Of a stretch of 64,000 nt of DNA, positions 46,809 to 56,086 are shown one piece after another. The notes below the pieces were generated by a model that was given only the letters and a program-made list of their open reading frames with translations, was not told the origin of the DNA and made no database searches. How positions within the stretch are numbered: the first letter of the stretch is position 1; every line of letters begins with the position of its first letter. The DNA is from Turritopsis dohrnii (lineage: Eukaryota > Cnidaria > Hydrozoa > Anthoathecata > Oceaniidae): positions 704,619 to 768,618 of the forward strand of contig BQMF02000181.1 in assembly GCA_027922465.2 (NCBI GenBank). The letters run 5' to 3'. The position numbers and the translations under genes are program-made.

Positions 46809-47689
46809 ATTGTTAAATCATAGTTCTCTAAAAAGAAACTGCAAAAATAAAAACAATGAAAGCAGAAATATCTTAATGAAAGCAGAAATATCTGAAATTG
46901 AGTTTTTGACAGTTTTTGTAAGTTACAGACACATTGTCAAAAACTCATTTCAGGCTTTTCACGATGAGACCATTAAATTCCTTTTTGGGTTTCTGGGAAA
47001 GCAAAAAATACACTAAAACCGGCTTTGGTTTTTCTTTTTCTTACTGTCCAAACCTAGCAGCTTTTTGAAATTTTGTGCATGCCTTCACATGAAAACTACC
47101 AAAACATTCATTGTATAAGTATTTTGCCACCTATTTACGAAAAAAAAGTTTTCATATATTTAAATGCTTGGTATATGAGTATTTTGGCCAGTTTTTTTTA
47201 TTTGCATCAAAGTTAGTTTAACACAGGTTTTCTGATGAATTTTTCGTTTTTACTTTGTTTCTTATATTTTTTTTCAAAGTTTGTATTTTTCTCTTTATGC
47301 TTTTACATAGAGTTTCTTTTTAAAAAAACTGTTATAATAAAGTGCATATCCAGAAACTTAAACTGTTAACATTCATATCTTGTATTTGTTATGTTAGGTT
47401 AACATATATTTGTGGTGTGGCTGTGGGCCTTAAACTACTCTTGAACATTTGTTGTTTAACTTTTCATAAACATTTTCTTAGAATCAAGAAAAGATGATGA
47501 AATCTTGATTTTCACTATATTCGTCCACACTTTCCATGGTTACAATTCATGCATTGTGCATATTTCTTCTGTTTGTATCCAATAACTCTGGTGTATTTAA
47601 GTTAAGCTTTATATACACTTTTGAAAGGTAAATTGCCATTAACCCAGGAGATGAACAAAGGTTAACAAAGTTTCATGCACAACTTCAGA
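46809..47689. other. Upstream of the receptor gene; no gene seen
   Basis: Contains the duplicate AAAGCAGAAATATCT (46858 and 46876) and the dispersed CTTACTGTCCAAACCTAGC stretch (about 47039-47058). Should hold the receptor promoter, which I could not define. Confidence 0.4.
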
Positions 47690-47973
47690 GGAATAACTAT
47701 GCTGCTACCGTTTTGTACCACATGGCTCTTGTATTAATCTGTACCTGGCTTTCTTGGTCTATGCGAAACTAAGCTTGATCCATTTATATCCTCGTCAGAT
47801 TTTCATGTTGATAGCTACGTTCCTCTACTTTGTTTAGACTCTGATACACACATGCATGGTCTTGGTGTTTATGTTAGAGACACTCTTCCTTTTTCATGCA
47901 TTCCGGAACTAGAATCTTCTGCCCATTTTTATTTGCTTTTCGTTTTCCTGCATTGTACTACCTTTATTTATTT

Positions 47974-48604
47974 ACGAATGTTTATCCAAGATAGCCCCTT
48001 CAGTTCCTTAAGAAGCTGTTATCAATGAGGGTCCTGCGTAGGAGGTCCTAGAGCATTTAAAGCCCACATTTGGGCTATGGAAGCTGTAATGACAGGAACC
48101 GCTCAACTAGACAACCATCCTAGACATCATTTCTACTCTCTTGCTGAGTGCTAAGCAGAGAGGAGTGATTCACACTGTTATATGCTATGGCACCGTAGTA
48201 TAGTGGTTATCACTCTCGTATTTCATGCGAGAGATCGGGGTTCAATTCCCCTTGGCGGCGATTCACCATGCGCAAGTGAATGTACCATAGCGCCGGGTCG
48301 ACCCATGCCATGCGAGGGAAATTGGGTAGATGATACATCGGGTGTTGCATGAAGGTCATCCAGAAGAGCACAGGCCCTTGATTGGGTTTGTGTCACTCAT
48401 GAGAGTGTCAAATACTTCGGAGCCTCCAACCTAAGCCGTGGCCCCTCCTGGAAAGCAGATGCAATAGCAACTGAGTGAGGCTAGCCACGTAAAACAATAC
48501 CAAGTAAAGTAAATAGTCGATGGCATGACTCGGTTGGGGATTGAACCCGCAACCTCTCAAAAAGGAAGCGAGCACTCTACGACAAGGCTACCAGTCAGTT
48601 TACA
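47974..48604 (-). repeat. Composite tRNA-derived SINE, 11-bp duplication
   Basis: Flanked by TTTATTTATTT on both sides (47963-47973, 48605-48615). On the minus strand it begins with a tRNA-like head at about 48600-48520: an A-box-like TAGCCTTGTCGTAGAGTGC and a B box GGTTGCGGGTTCAATCCCC. Inside, on the plus strand, a second tRNA-like head (48189-48260) starts a unit that ends in AAGTAAAGTAAA near 48513. The simplest reading is one SINE inserted in another in opposite orientation; a single composite family is the alternative. Confidence 0.65.
48189..48260 (+). other. tRNA-Glu-like SINE head (not a functional tRNA)
   Basis: A-box region TAGTATAGTGG, an anticodon arm CTCGT/GCGAG with loop ATTTCAT (anticodon TTC at 48222-48224), and T arm GGGGTTCAATTCCCC. 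The acceptor stem pairs poorly (GGCACCG against TGGCGGC), and the unit continues without a terminator into a SINE body, so it is a pol III promoter relic, not a tRNA gene. Confidence 0.6.
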
Positions 48605-49500
48605 TTTATTTATTTTCTATATCAATCTCCTACCTAGGATTGCTCTATTCTTGGATACATTCTGATAGCATCAACAGAGCTCTGTGTGACAATCCCACAG
48701 CAAATATTTTTGTCTTTGGAAATTTCAATGTCCATCATTCAGAATGCCTTGATTCAAATTACACAGATAATGCTGGTGTGGAAACTTACAATTTTTCTCC
48801 GAGTCTCACTTAGAGTATAGCCTTCCCTTCTCTTTTTCTAATCGCAACCATTATTTTCAACTCTTCCAGTGAGATGAATCTGCTGAAAATGAGAGGTTCC
48901 TTTGTGTTGCTCATAGCTGTTGTAGAAATTATTCCACAGACTGCTTATAACAGCTATCTCCACTCAGAGATTTGGTTCTCAAGACTTTTGCAAGATCTTC
49001 AGCGGCACCTCAAACAAAGGGATGTCCGCTATTCCTTTCCCTTTGATGGCCTGAGTGTCTAAGAGAAATTGGGAGAAGTGTGCTCATGTTTTTGCTCACA
49101 ACTGGTTGTTACTTAATTCTGGTCAAAATCGTTTGGAGTTTCCTCCTCGTCGTGATGGTGCTCTCCAGGACATCTAAATTATACCTAAGGTGGCTAAGGT
49201 CATTTCTGAACTTGACTCTTCTTCAGCCAGTCCAGATTGCACCCCAGTTATCGTCCTGAAGCATTGTTCTCTTGAGTTGCCGTCTATCATTTCGAAACTT
49301 TTGAATAAAAATGTCTGCTTACTCATCTTTTTCCACTTGTTGAAATGTGCTTCTGTTGTTTCTGTGTTTAAGAACTTTAATCCTCTCAATTATCGTCCTA
49401 TTAGCTTACCTTCAGTTGTTAGGTCTTTAAGTCTCTCAATAATTTCACCTATCTGGAATAGAAAGGTCTTTAGGATCATTGAATCTTTTCTGGATTGACA

Positions 49501-50178
49501 ACTGAAGGTTGTCTCAATATTCTTATTAAATAGAACTTAGAACAGCCTCACAAGATGATTAGGCAATTTTTATAAATACATAATCGACTATATATATAAT
49601 TTTATCACAGTCTAAGAAGTGTCCAACACGGTGCTTGTTAGACTCAGTACATTGCCGAAGTTTAAATATTTTCTGTCGGCAGTTTGGCAGAGAGATTCCG
49701 ACATGACTTTAAATCAATAATGTTGGCGAGGCTGGCTGTTTTTTATGGCAAATCTAGATGGAGCTTTGACTTAATCCGTTTATTTCATGAGGCAACATGG
49801 TATCAACATTTGGCTTACAAACTTGGACAAAAGAGACGGTGATGAAGAAAAAAAAAGTAATTTCAACTCGGCTAAAATATAACATAAAAAACACAGCAAA
49901 GAACAGATGCTACAAGTGAAAAATAATATTTACTTTTCCTGGTTTTTCCAAATGAATTGTATTAGATTACAGATTAAAAGCAATTCATTAGCCACTGATT
50001 AATTTCAAATGTGAAGTTTGCAATGTACATCTACAAGAACGTTTCACTTAAATTCAAAAAAAAACTTTACAAAAATTCGTTATCATAATAAACAGATTGT
50101 GAGTATCTTGATAAAAACAAAGTTATGATCATATACGATATTGTCAATAAAGTAAGTTAAGTAAGTAAGTAAGTAAAG
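49501..50178. other. No gene; AAGT microsatellite at right end
   Basis: AT-rich. (AAGT)n at about 50152-50178 directly precedes the next MITE. Confidence 0.4.
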
Positions 50179-50180
50179 TA

Positions 50181-51156
50181 CCGTAAAGCGGGGTGACTTC
50201 GATCAATTTTGCCACTATTTTAAAAGTAACTTCCGAAATACTAAACCATTACTTCTGAAACTTTGGAATCATTACATTACATATTTCTTCTATTTCAGTG
50301 CAAAATTTTACATTAAGTAAACTTGTAATTCCAGAGAAATAACCTGATCTTTCCAAGAAAACGACAATATCGATTATGGGGTGACTTCGATCAGCTTATG
50401 AGAAGCGCCAAATTACTTATAATTATATTTGACAATGTTTTTAAAGCGCCATTATTACAATATTAACAGACCACCATTTGTCATCCGCGGTAAGTGTTCG
50501 ACCGCAAAAGATCAGCAAATGTTAGTAAAACAAAAGATATTTACGACGTTCACACATGTGTGACCCTCGTTAATACGAAACGAAAGTAACATTGAAATTT
50601 CATTGTATCTCAAACAAAATGTTTGAGATCTATCTTCAATGAGAAAGAGCACGCTTATTAAAATTTCTCCGGTAAGTCATTAAATCTCCCACGAGATACG
50701 ACGACTTTTCACGAAGTTCTTGCGAACATGTAACTTATAACGATATAAAACATTCGGTTTTTTCGTGTTTTTATAAACACGATATTATCGATAAAGGAAT
50801 AAGGAAAAGAAAAACAGAATATAGCGGTGAAGAACAGAATTTCTTTCAGACATATTATAATTTTTTTTACATTCAGCCTCTATACTTCACATATGTACCA
50901 AAAATGTCCAGGCTTAACTTTTGAATACGACGTAGAGCGATGACCAATGTGAGCGGTGAAAATTTTGATGTTTTTCGTCGTTAATTTCGGAAGAAATTGA
51001 TTGTTTCGCTTGAAGACGATTCTGATGATATTTTACAATAAGAATCTAAATGAAAATCTTAAAAAATGTAAAAAACGCACTTTAATTTCAGAGTTTAAAC
51101 AGTTTATTTTTACTGATCGAAGTCACCCCGCTGATCGAAGTCACCCCGCTTTACGG
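50181..51156. repeat. mariner/Tc1-type non-autonomous element
   Basis: Inverted ends CCGTAAAGCGGGGTGACTTC (plus GATCA) with TA on both sides (50179-50180, 51157-51158). The motif GGGGTGACTTCGATCA recurs at about 50381 and is doubled at the right end. 976 bp, no transposase. Confidence 0.85.
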
Positions 51157-51231
51157 TATTTATTTACCATCTAATCAAGTTACAAAAGAAACAAAACAAG
51201 GAGGGAGACCATCCTGATAGTCAGTGACTAA

Positions 51232-51607
51232 GGGGCTGTTCATATGGAGGTGAGCTGGCTCACTTGAATGAATGAGATGAAATTCACCCAGCGTTCATAT
51301 GGCTCATCCCACTTAACCAGGCTGGAGAATGTTTTTTAAATCACGTAAACAATAATTCGAATTTCGACGCGTGCGCACTTGTCTAAAATCTATCCCACTA
51401 AGCCGGGCTGGTCTGTTCATATTGAACAAATTTCATCTCACCTAGAGGTGAGATCCCGGTCAAATGAAATGAGATCTCACTTAAGTGAGCCAGCCCGCTT
51501 TTCATATGAACACAATTTATTTTTATAAAGATTTCTTAATAACAGTTAGATCTCTGCTAAGTGAGCTAGCCCGGCTAACCGGGCCAGCTCACCATATGAA
51601 CAACCAC
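51232..51607. repeat. MITE, TAA duplication (copy 2, inverted)
   Basis: Same family as 11870-12264 in opposite orientation, 376 bp, ends GGGGCTGTTCATATGG and CCATATGAACAACCAC, flanked by TAA (51229-51231, 51608-51610). The left inner repeat is shortened relative to copy 1. Confidence 0.8.
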
Positions 51608-51899
51608 TAAAACAGAGAGAATGCCCACCCTAAGTACGTCAAGATAAAATAAAAAGTCAGAACTGACATCACTCAAATTTATGTACGCGCTCAGTATTTC
51701 CTAAGGCAATGATCTATGACTAAAGCAAATAATGTCCTTAATAAGAAAATCAATCAGCTTTAATAAGAAGCATCACCAGATTGATGTCATGTCACTTTCT
51801 CCTACATTCTCCTAAAACACGAAGGATTTTTATTTTCATAGTTTGTCTTATGTAACATTTTACACGAAAATTGACGTTCGGCATGGATTGATTATACAC

Positions 51900-52595
51900 G
51901 TGTGTGTTTTTACGAAAAGAAGAGCCATGACCCAAGTCGCTGTTTTGATAATAATGCGAACGCTTTCCCCTGGCTTTCCCTGTTCGTTGATCGCGTTGAG
52001 CATGTGAAAGGCGCTCTTGATTCAAAAGTGGAAATCAGCTACTCCTCTATAAGCAGAGCTAAGATTCACTGGTATGATCCATAAAGAGAATATTGTTTTC
52101 ATTGACAGATTAGTGCATAACAAAATGCTCGATGTCCTACAGAACACGTATGCAGCTGACCTTATTCGCCACTCTCCAATGCCTCGCGCTAATAACACTG
52201 GCCTAAGTAACCTCTTCCTCACTAGGACCAATGACTTTGGTCAAAATTCCATTCGTTACCGAGCGATTCAATCCTGGAACACCATTCAATCTTTGTTGCC
52301 AACTAAACTTAGTGACTTTGAGAATTTGTTGAATGGGATTACCGAAGTCTTTTTAGCCACATATAACCCCATACTATAACTGCTCTCTTTTGCCACAATG
52401 ATCTCGTCCTGTGCGTCCTGTGTTTCTACTTGTTGTTTTATCCTTCTTTTTAATCGGTGCCATCAACTAGTCCTAGCCATATGCTAAATTGGTGGTCTCC
52501 TATCAATAGTATTATATATTTTTTGTAGCTGCTTATTTTTTTTATTTTTTTCTTACACCATTTGTATAATTCTATTGATAAATAAATTTTCTTCT
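51900..52595 (+). pseudogene. LINE 3' fragment
   Basis: Frames at 51902-52084 and 52074-52379 resemble the post-RT region of jockey/CR1-like elements (NTYAADLIRHSPMPRANNTG, AIQSWNTI). A 3'UTR and an ATAAATAAAT tail at about 52579 follow. 5'-truncated. Confidence 0.55.
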
Positions 52596-52978
52596 TCTAA
52601 GTGTCAAGTTCCTATATACCGTCTGAAAAACGCCGTCTTCTTGATAGGCGGTGTTTGTTGGAAAACAGGCTGAATAAGAAATAGTTTTAAAAGTTTAATA
52701 CCTATATTTGCGTTCTATCAACAAATTCTTCCACGTTTGGATGAGTTTTAATTGATGTGTAATTAATTGCGCAGGAACATTCAAACCCTCGTATCTTAAA
52801 AAATGCTACAAGTTTGGACAGTTTTATTAGTAACTGTTCCACTAAAGTTTTCCTTGCTGACATCTTGTACATTCCAATTGCATAACCAGAGATAGTATAA
52901 TGGGGATTCAAGGACAAAAAACGCGCACGCACACACGCACACACACGCACACACAAAATGTCTCAGCACCCCAGCCCT

Positions 52979-53262
52979 TCTGCGCATGCGTCGAAAAATG
53001 TTGACGTCAGCATTATCATCGAAAAATGTTGACGTCAGCATTATCGTCGAAAAATGTTGACGTCAGCATTATCATCGAAAAATGTTGACGTCAGCATTAT
53101 CGTCGAAAAGTGTTGACGTCAGCACTATCGTCGAAAACCGTCGAAAAGTATTGACGTCAGCACTATCGTCGAAAAGTGCTGACGTCAGCACTATCATCGA
53201 AGTCATCAATCAAACCCCTTCTGCGCATGCGTCGAAAAGTATTGACGTCAGCAGTTTCATCG
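52979..53262. repeat. Tandem 28-bp array with eight CRE palindromes at the Polinton left side
   Basis: Eight TGACGTCAGCA copies (GACGTC starts at 53003, 53031, 53059, 53087, 53115, 53153, 53181, 53244). Spacing is 28 bp except for 38 and 63. Units also carry CGAAAA.TGTTGACG and ATTATC.TC. The array is bracketed by TTCTGCGCATGCGTCGAAAA at 52978 and 53219. TGACGTCA is the binding site of CREB/ATF factors. Probably terminal/subterminal repeat of the Polinton. Confidence 0.75.
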
Positions 53263-53355
53263 GTTGAATTCCCCTCCTCGTAAAAATTCATCAAATGAGT
53301 CAGGGAAATCCCCTGACTCAGTTCTGTCCACTCGTAAAAAATTTCCAAGTTGAAA

Positions 53356-53373
53356 AAGTCTATATAATAAAGG
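53356..53373 (+). promoter_or_regulatory. Start-proximal promoter motif TATATAATAAAGG
   Basis: Lies immediately before the ATG at 53374; matches ATATAATAAAG before 61876 and TATAATAAA before 58414 and 56067. Confidence 0.5.
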
Positions 53374-54189
53374 ATGTTGAGTTATTTCAGAAACGTTGTT
53401 ACTTCTTTATATAACAAGACTAAGGAGAGACTAGGATATGGACAGTCATATAATTATACCAAGCTGTTTAAGGAATATGGTGCGACAGATTTTGATGAGG
53501 CAATGCTAGCAGCAGCTAACGAAGGTGACATCGAGGAGGTCAAGCTGTTTAAGGAATATGGTGCGACAGATTTTGATGAGGCAATGCTAGCAGCAGCTAA
53601 AAATGGTCACCTCGAGATCGTTCGACAGCTCAAGGAGTGGGGCGCGACGGATTTTAACGAGGCAATGCTAGATGCAGCTTTGTTTGGTCACATCGAGATC
53701 GTTCGACTATGTAAGGAGTGGGGCGCTACAAACTTTAGCAGAACAATGTGGCGAGCAGCTGTCGAGGGTCACATCGAAATTGTTAAACTCTGTAAGGAGT
53801 GGGGCGCGACGGATTTTGATGAGATAATGGAAGTAGCAGCTTTCTTTGCTCACATCGAGATCATTAAACTCTGTAAGGAGTGGGGTGCGACGGCGTTTGA
53901 TGAGGCAATGGCTGCAGCAGCTTTCAATAGTCACTTTATGATTGTAGCACTCTGTCGACGTTGGTTAGGTTATGATGATATTCACGAGGAGCTCTTTCGC
54001 TATCATCACAAGCGTCGATTCGGAAATTATGACGCTATTCACGAGGAGCTTTTTCGCTATCATCACAAGCGTCGATTTGGAAAAGATCTCTATTACGAGT
54101 TGGTGGAAGTTACCATGCATCCGGATAGGGTGTGGGATTGGTACTATGATGAGGAAGATAAGAAATTTCTAACTGGCTATTTTCAATAA
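53374..54189 (+). CDS. Ankyrin-type repeat protein of the Polinton
   Basis: 271 residues. From about residue 29 come six 27-residue repeats (L.KE.GATDF.EAM..AA..GHIEIV), an ankyrin-like helix-turn-helix pattern but shorter than the canonical 33. The first two units are nearly identical in DNA over 81 bp (53461 and 53542), a recent duplication. The tail has another internal duplication: HEELFRYHHKRRFG occurs twice. Such repeat proteins are frequent accessory genes in large DNA viruses, where they bind host proteins; that role here is inference. Starts 18 bp after a TATATAATAAAGG motif; converges on the ATPase gene, 10 bp apart. Outermost gene on this side. Confidence 0.8.
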   Translation: MLSYFRNVVTSLYNKTKERLGYGQSYNYTKLFKEYGATDFDEAMLAAANEGDIEEVKLFKEYGATDFDEAMLAAAKNGHLEIVRQLKEWGATDFNEAMLDAALFGHIEIVRLCKEWGATNFSRTMWRAAVEGHIEIVKLCKEWGATDFDEIMEVAAFFAHIEIIKLCKEWGATAFDEAMAAAAFNSHFMIVALCRRWLGYDDIHEELFRYHHKRRFGNYDAIHEELFRYHHKRRFGKDLYYELVEVTMHPDRVWDWYYDEEDKKFLTGYFQ

Positions 54190-54199
54190 GTTTGTATAC

Positions 54200-54805
54200 T
54201 TATTGAAGAACAACCTTGTAACTCCTTGGAAACCTACATCGTATGTAAAGATATGCGTGTTCTGAAGCATTCAATTCTTGCAAGATGTCACTCCAGTCGT
54301 TTTTGATGACATTGGTTTCATCATCGATAAGCTTAACATCACTCTTCTCTTTAGGATACCAAACGAATAGCATCTTTGCTTGCCGTCTGATAGTTTTTGG
54401 AAGAGCTGTGTAGACTTGGGTGAGAAGCCATAGACTATGTTTTTGATGACGTCCTGTGGTACTTAGATTGAGAAGTGGAGTCCTCTTCTTATCGAGTTTC
54501 TCATCAGCTATGGAATCATCGATGATGAATAAGGTTTCCTGCCCTGCCAATTGCTTGGTGAATATCTCAATCCAATATAGTAAGTCCTGTTGTGGTGTAG
54601 GTTCGATCAGAAAAACATCATCATCTTCCCAGAGAATCGTACAGTCTTTATAGGTTGTATTCCATCGGAGGGAAGGACAGAGAATGACGATGTAGTCAAA
54701 GTGGTGCTTGAAGTGGTTCTGTAGTAAGCGTAGAGCCAGTTCCGTCTTGCCACAGCCTGTCGGTCCTGAAAAAATGGTGGTACAAGGATCTTTAATAAGG
54801 TTCAT
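54200..54805 (-). CDS. A32-like DNA-packaging ATPase
   Basis: 201 residues. Walker A GPTGCGKT at 14-21, Walker B FIIDD at 93-97, followed by the sensor region (STTGRHQKHSLWLLTQ). Size and motifs fit the FtsK/HerA-type A32 ATPases of Polintons, virophages and nucleocytoplasmic large DNA viruses, which pump DNA into preformed capsids. The ATG is 5 bp after the stop of the capsid gene upstream, in AATAAATG, so the two are probably coexpressed. All motifs are intact. Confidence 0.92.
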   Translation of the reverse strand: MNLIKDPCTTIFSGPTGCGKTELALRLLQNHFKHHFDYIVILCPSLRWNTTYKDCTILWEDDDVFLIEPTPQQDLLYWIEIFTKQLAGQETLFIIDDSIADEKLDKKRTPLLNLSTTGRHQKHSLWLLTQVYTALPKTIRRQAKMLFVWYPKEKSDVKLIDDETNVIKNDWSDILQELNASEHAYLYIRCRFPRSYKVVLQ

Positions 54806-54810
54806 TTATT

Positions 54811-56067
54811 TTAGTAGCCGACACTGTGGAAGCGCTCATTCATGAAGTTAACCTGTCCATCTTGTAGCACAAAGAGGTAACATTGGATGGCTCCCGCACC
54901 ATCAGCTTTTTTGGTGATCTGCAGTGTGACACCATCTGAAGTGTTTTTGAGGCGCCTCCCCGCACCATGTAGAGTATTGTCAGCAACACTTCGAAAGTCG
55001 ATAAAAAGACAGTAATTAGAATCAAAGAATTTAGAAGGACTAATGGCCGGCAGCAGTTCATTGGAAGTGAAATACTTCCGTGCCGGGGCATACATTTCTT
55101 CTGGAAGTAAGCCCTGTGTATAGAGTTGATTAGGCTCTCCTTCGATGGTAATGTCTACCTTGCTGATTTTCGGGTTGTAGTAATGGGTGTTATCCATAGC
55201 GTATGTTTTTCGTTTGTCTGGATCAAGAAAGAATAGAACAAGAGCCTTTAAACTCTCGCTGGGCACGTTTACCTGTATATTCCAGGCGGTATCTTTCTTG
55301 TCCAAAGGGATTATTCTATGCCGTAAAACACGGGTGTAGGGTAGTCGCCTATTGGCAAGTTCATTGTAGACTTTTAGTTTGAAGTCAGAGTCTTCTACCT
55401 TGTCGAATTCTAGAGCAATGTTGGAGATAGTGTAGGTGCCGTCAGGATCTTTCTTCGAAGCACCTGATCCTGATCCTGCATCTCTGATGACCTTTCCATA
55501 CTCTGCGAATTTAATTTTGAAGCTTAAACGATCGCGAAGCTGTACATAGGGGAGATGCTTGACGAGTTCAAAAAATTCCCATAGAGGAATGGCAAAACGG
55601 TTACCATAGACAGCTGCCAGGGCGGACTTACTCGTTGAAGTACTCGTTGCACCCGGTGTGACTCTGAGCTTGTTCACATCACCCTCCGGATCTATTCCCT
55701 GTTGGATACGTTCCACTTGCATTTCCTCAGGTAGCCATCTGTCCTTGTAAATTTCCATCACATCCGCATTTTGAATGTCTTGGATGATGTTTCCTTCGTA
55801 ACTGATAGTCAACTGTTCGATCAAAGCCTTTCCTAAGTTGTTGACGATGTAGCGTCCTGTATCGGTGGAGTTGAGTTTGATATCAAACGTGAGCTTGAGC
55901 GATTCTGGTAGAATGACATCATTAGCACCAAGATTCGGCAGCCTCACATCTAGAGATAGACGCTGGTCAATGGTACTTGGTGTATTCGAGATCTTGACAT
56001 GCTGACGTGGTGCGTTGAAGGCAAAGCGAGTCATATATTCCTTATGAGGGTTTGCAATACCATACAT
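54811..56067 (-). CDS. Major capsid protein, double jelly-roll type
   Basis: 418 residues. Recognised as a Polinton major capsid protein by the N-terminal region (PSTIDQRLSLDVRLPNLG...SLKLTFDIKLNSTD), the beta-rich pattern in two halves, and the conserved end (QCYLFVLQDGQVNFMNERFHSVGY). At the lower end of family length. Transcribed divergently from the coiled-coil protein gene from a shared short promoter (56065-56086), and directly followed by the packaging ATPase. The frame is open throughout. Assignment of the fold is inferred from family resemblance. Confidence 0.85.
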   Translation of the reverse strand: MYGIANPHKEYMTRFAFNAPRQHVKISNTPSTIDQRLSLDVRLPNLGANDVILPESLKLTFDIKLNSTDTGRYIVNNLGKALIEQLTISYEGNIIQDIQNADVMEIYKDRWLPEEMQVERIQQGIDPEGDVNKLRVTPGATSTSTSKSALAAVYGNRFAIPLWEFFELVKHLPYVQLRDRLSFKIKFAEYGKVIRDAGSGSGASKKDPDGTYTISNIALEFDKVEDSDFKLKVYNELANRRLPYTRVLRHRIIPLDKKDTAWNIQVNVPSESLKALVLFFLDPDKRKTYAMDNTHYYNPKISKVDITIEGEPNQLYTQGLLPEEMYAPARKYFTSNELLPAISPSKFFDSNYCLFIDFRSVADNTLHGAGRRLKNTSDGVTLQITKKADGAGAIQCYLFVLQDGQVNFMNERFHSVGY

Positions 56068-56086
56068 GTTTATTATAAGAGAAATG
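56065..56086. promoter_or_regulatory. Bidirectional promoter between capsid and coiled-coil genes
   Basis: On the minus strand CATTTCTCTTATAATAAA followed by CATG. TATAATAAAC precedes the capsid ATG (56067), and TTATTATAAGAGAA precedes the ATG at 56084 on the plus strand. The same 18 bp recur at 58397-58414 in the opposite orientation. Confidence 0.6.

Larger units (their letters stand above)
47690..49500 (+). pseudogene. CR1-like LINE endonuclease and RT start, split by a SINE
   Basis: Before the insert (47690-47960) are pieces of an AP-type endonuclease (SSDFHVDSYVPL, GLGVYVRDTLPFSCIP). After it the endonuclease resumes (48640-48790) with NPTANIFVFGNFNVHHSE, the F-G-D-F-N motif with the Asp changed to Asn. 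A decayed linker follows, then the RT fingers in 49190-49498 (SSASPDCTPVIVLKH, LNYRPISLPSV). Many stops; a 3' end is not present. An old copy, more decayed than the LINE at 6480-13072. Confidence 0.75.

Noticed and set aside
48189..48260. Functional tRNA-Glu gene
   Set aside because: Acceptor stem does not pair properly, no T-run terminator follows, and the unit continues into a SINE body within a target duplication.
53003..53250. Regular 28-bp repeats as a CRISPR array
   Set aside because: The units are contiguous without unique spacers, the period includes no variable part, and the context is a eukaryotic transposon.
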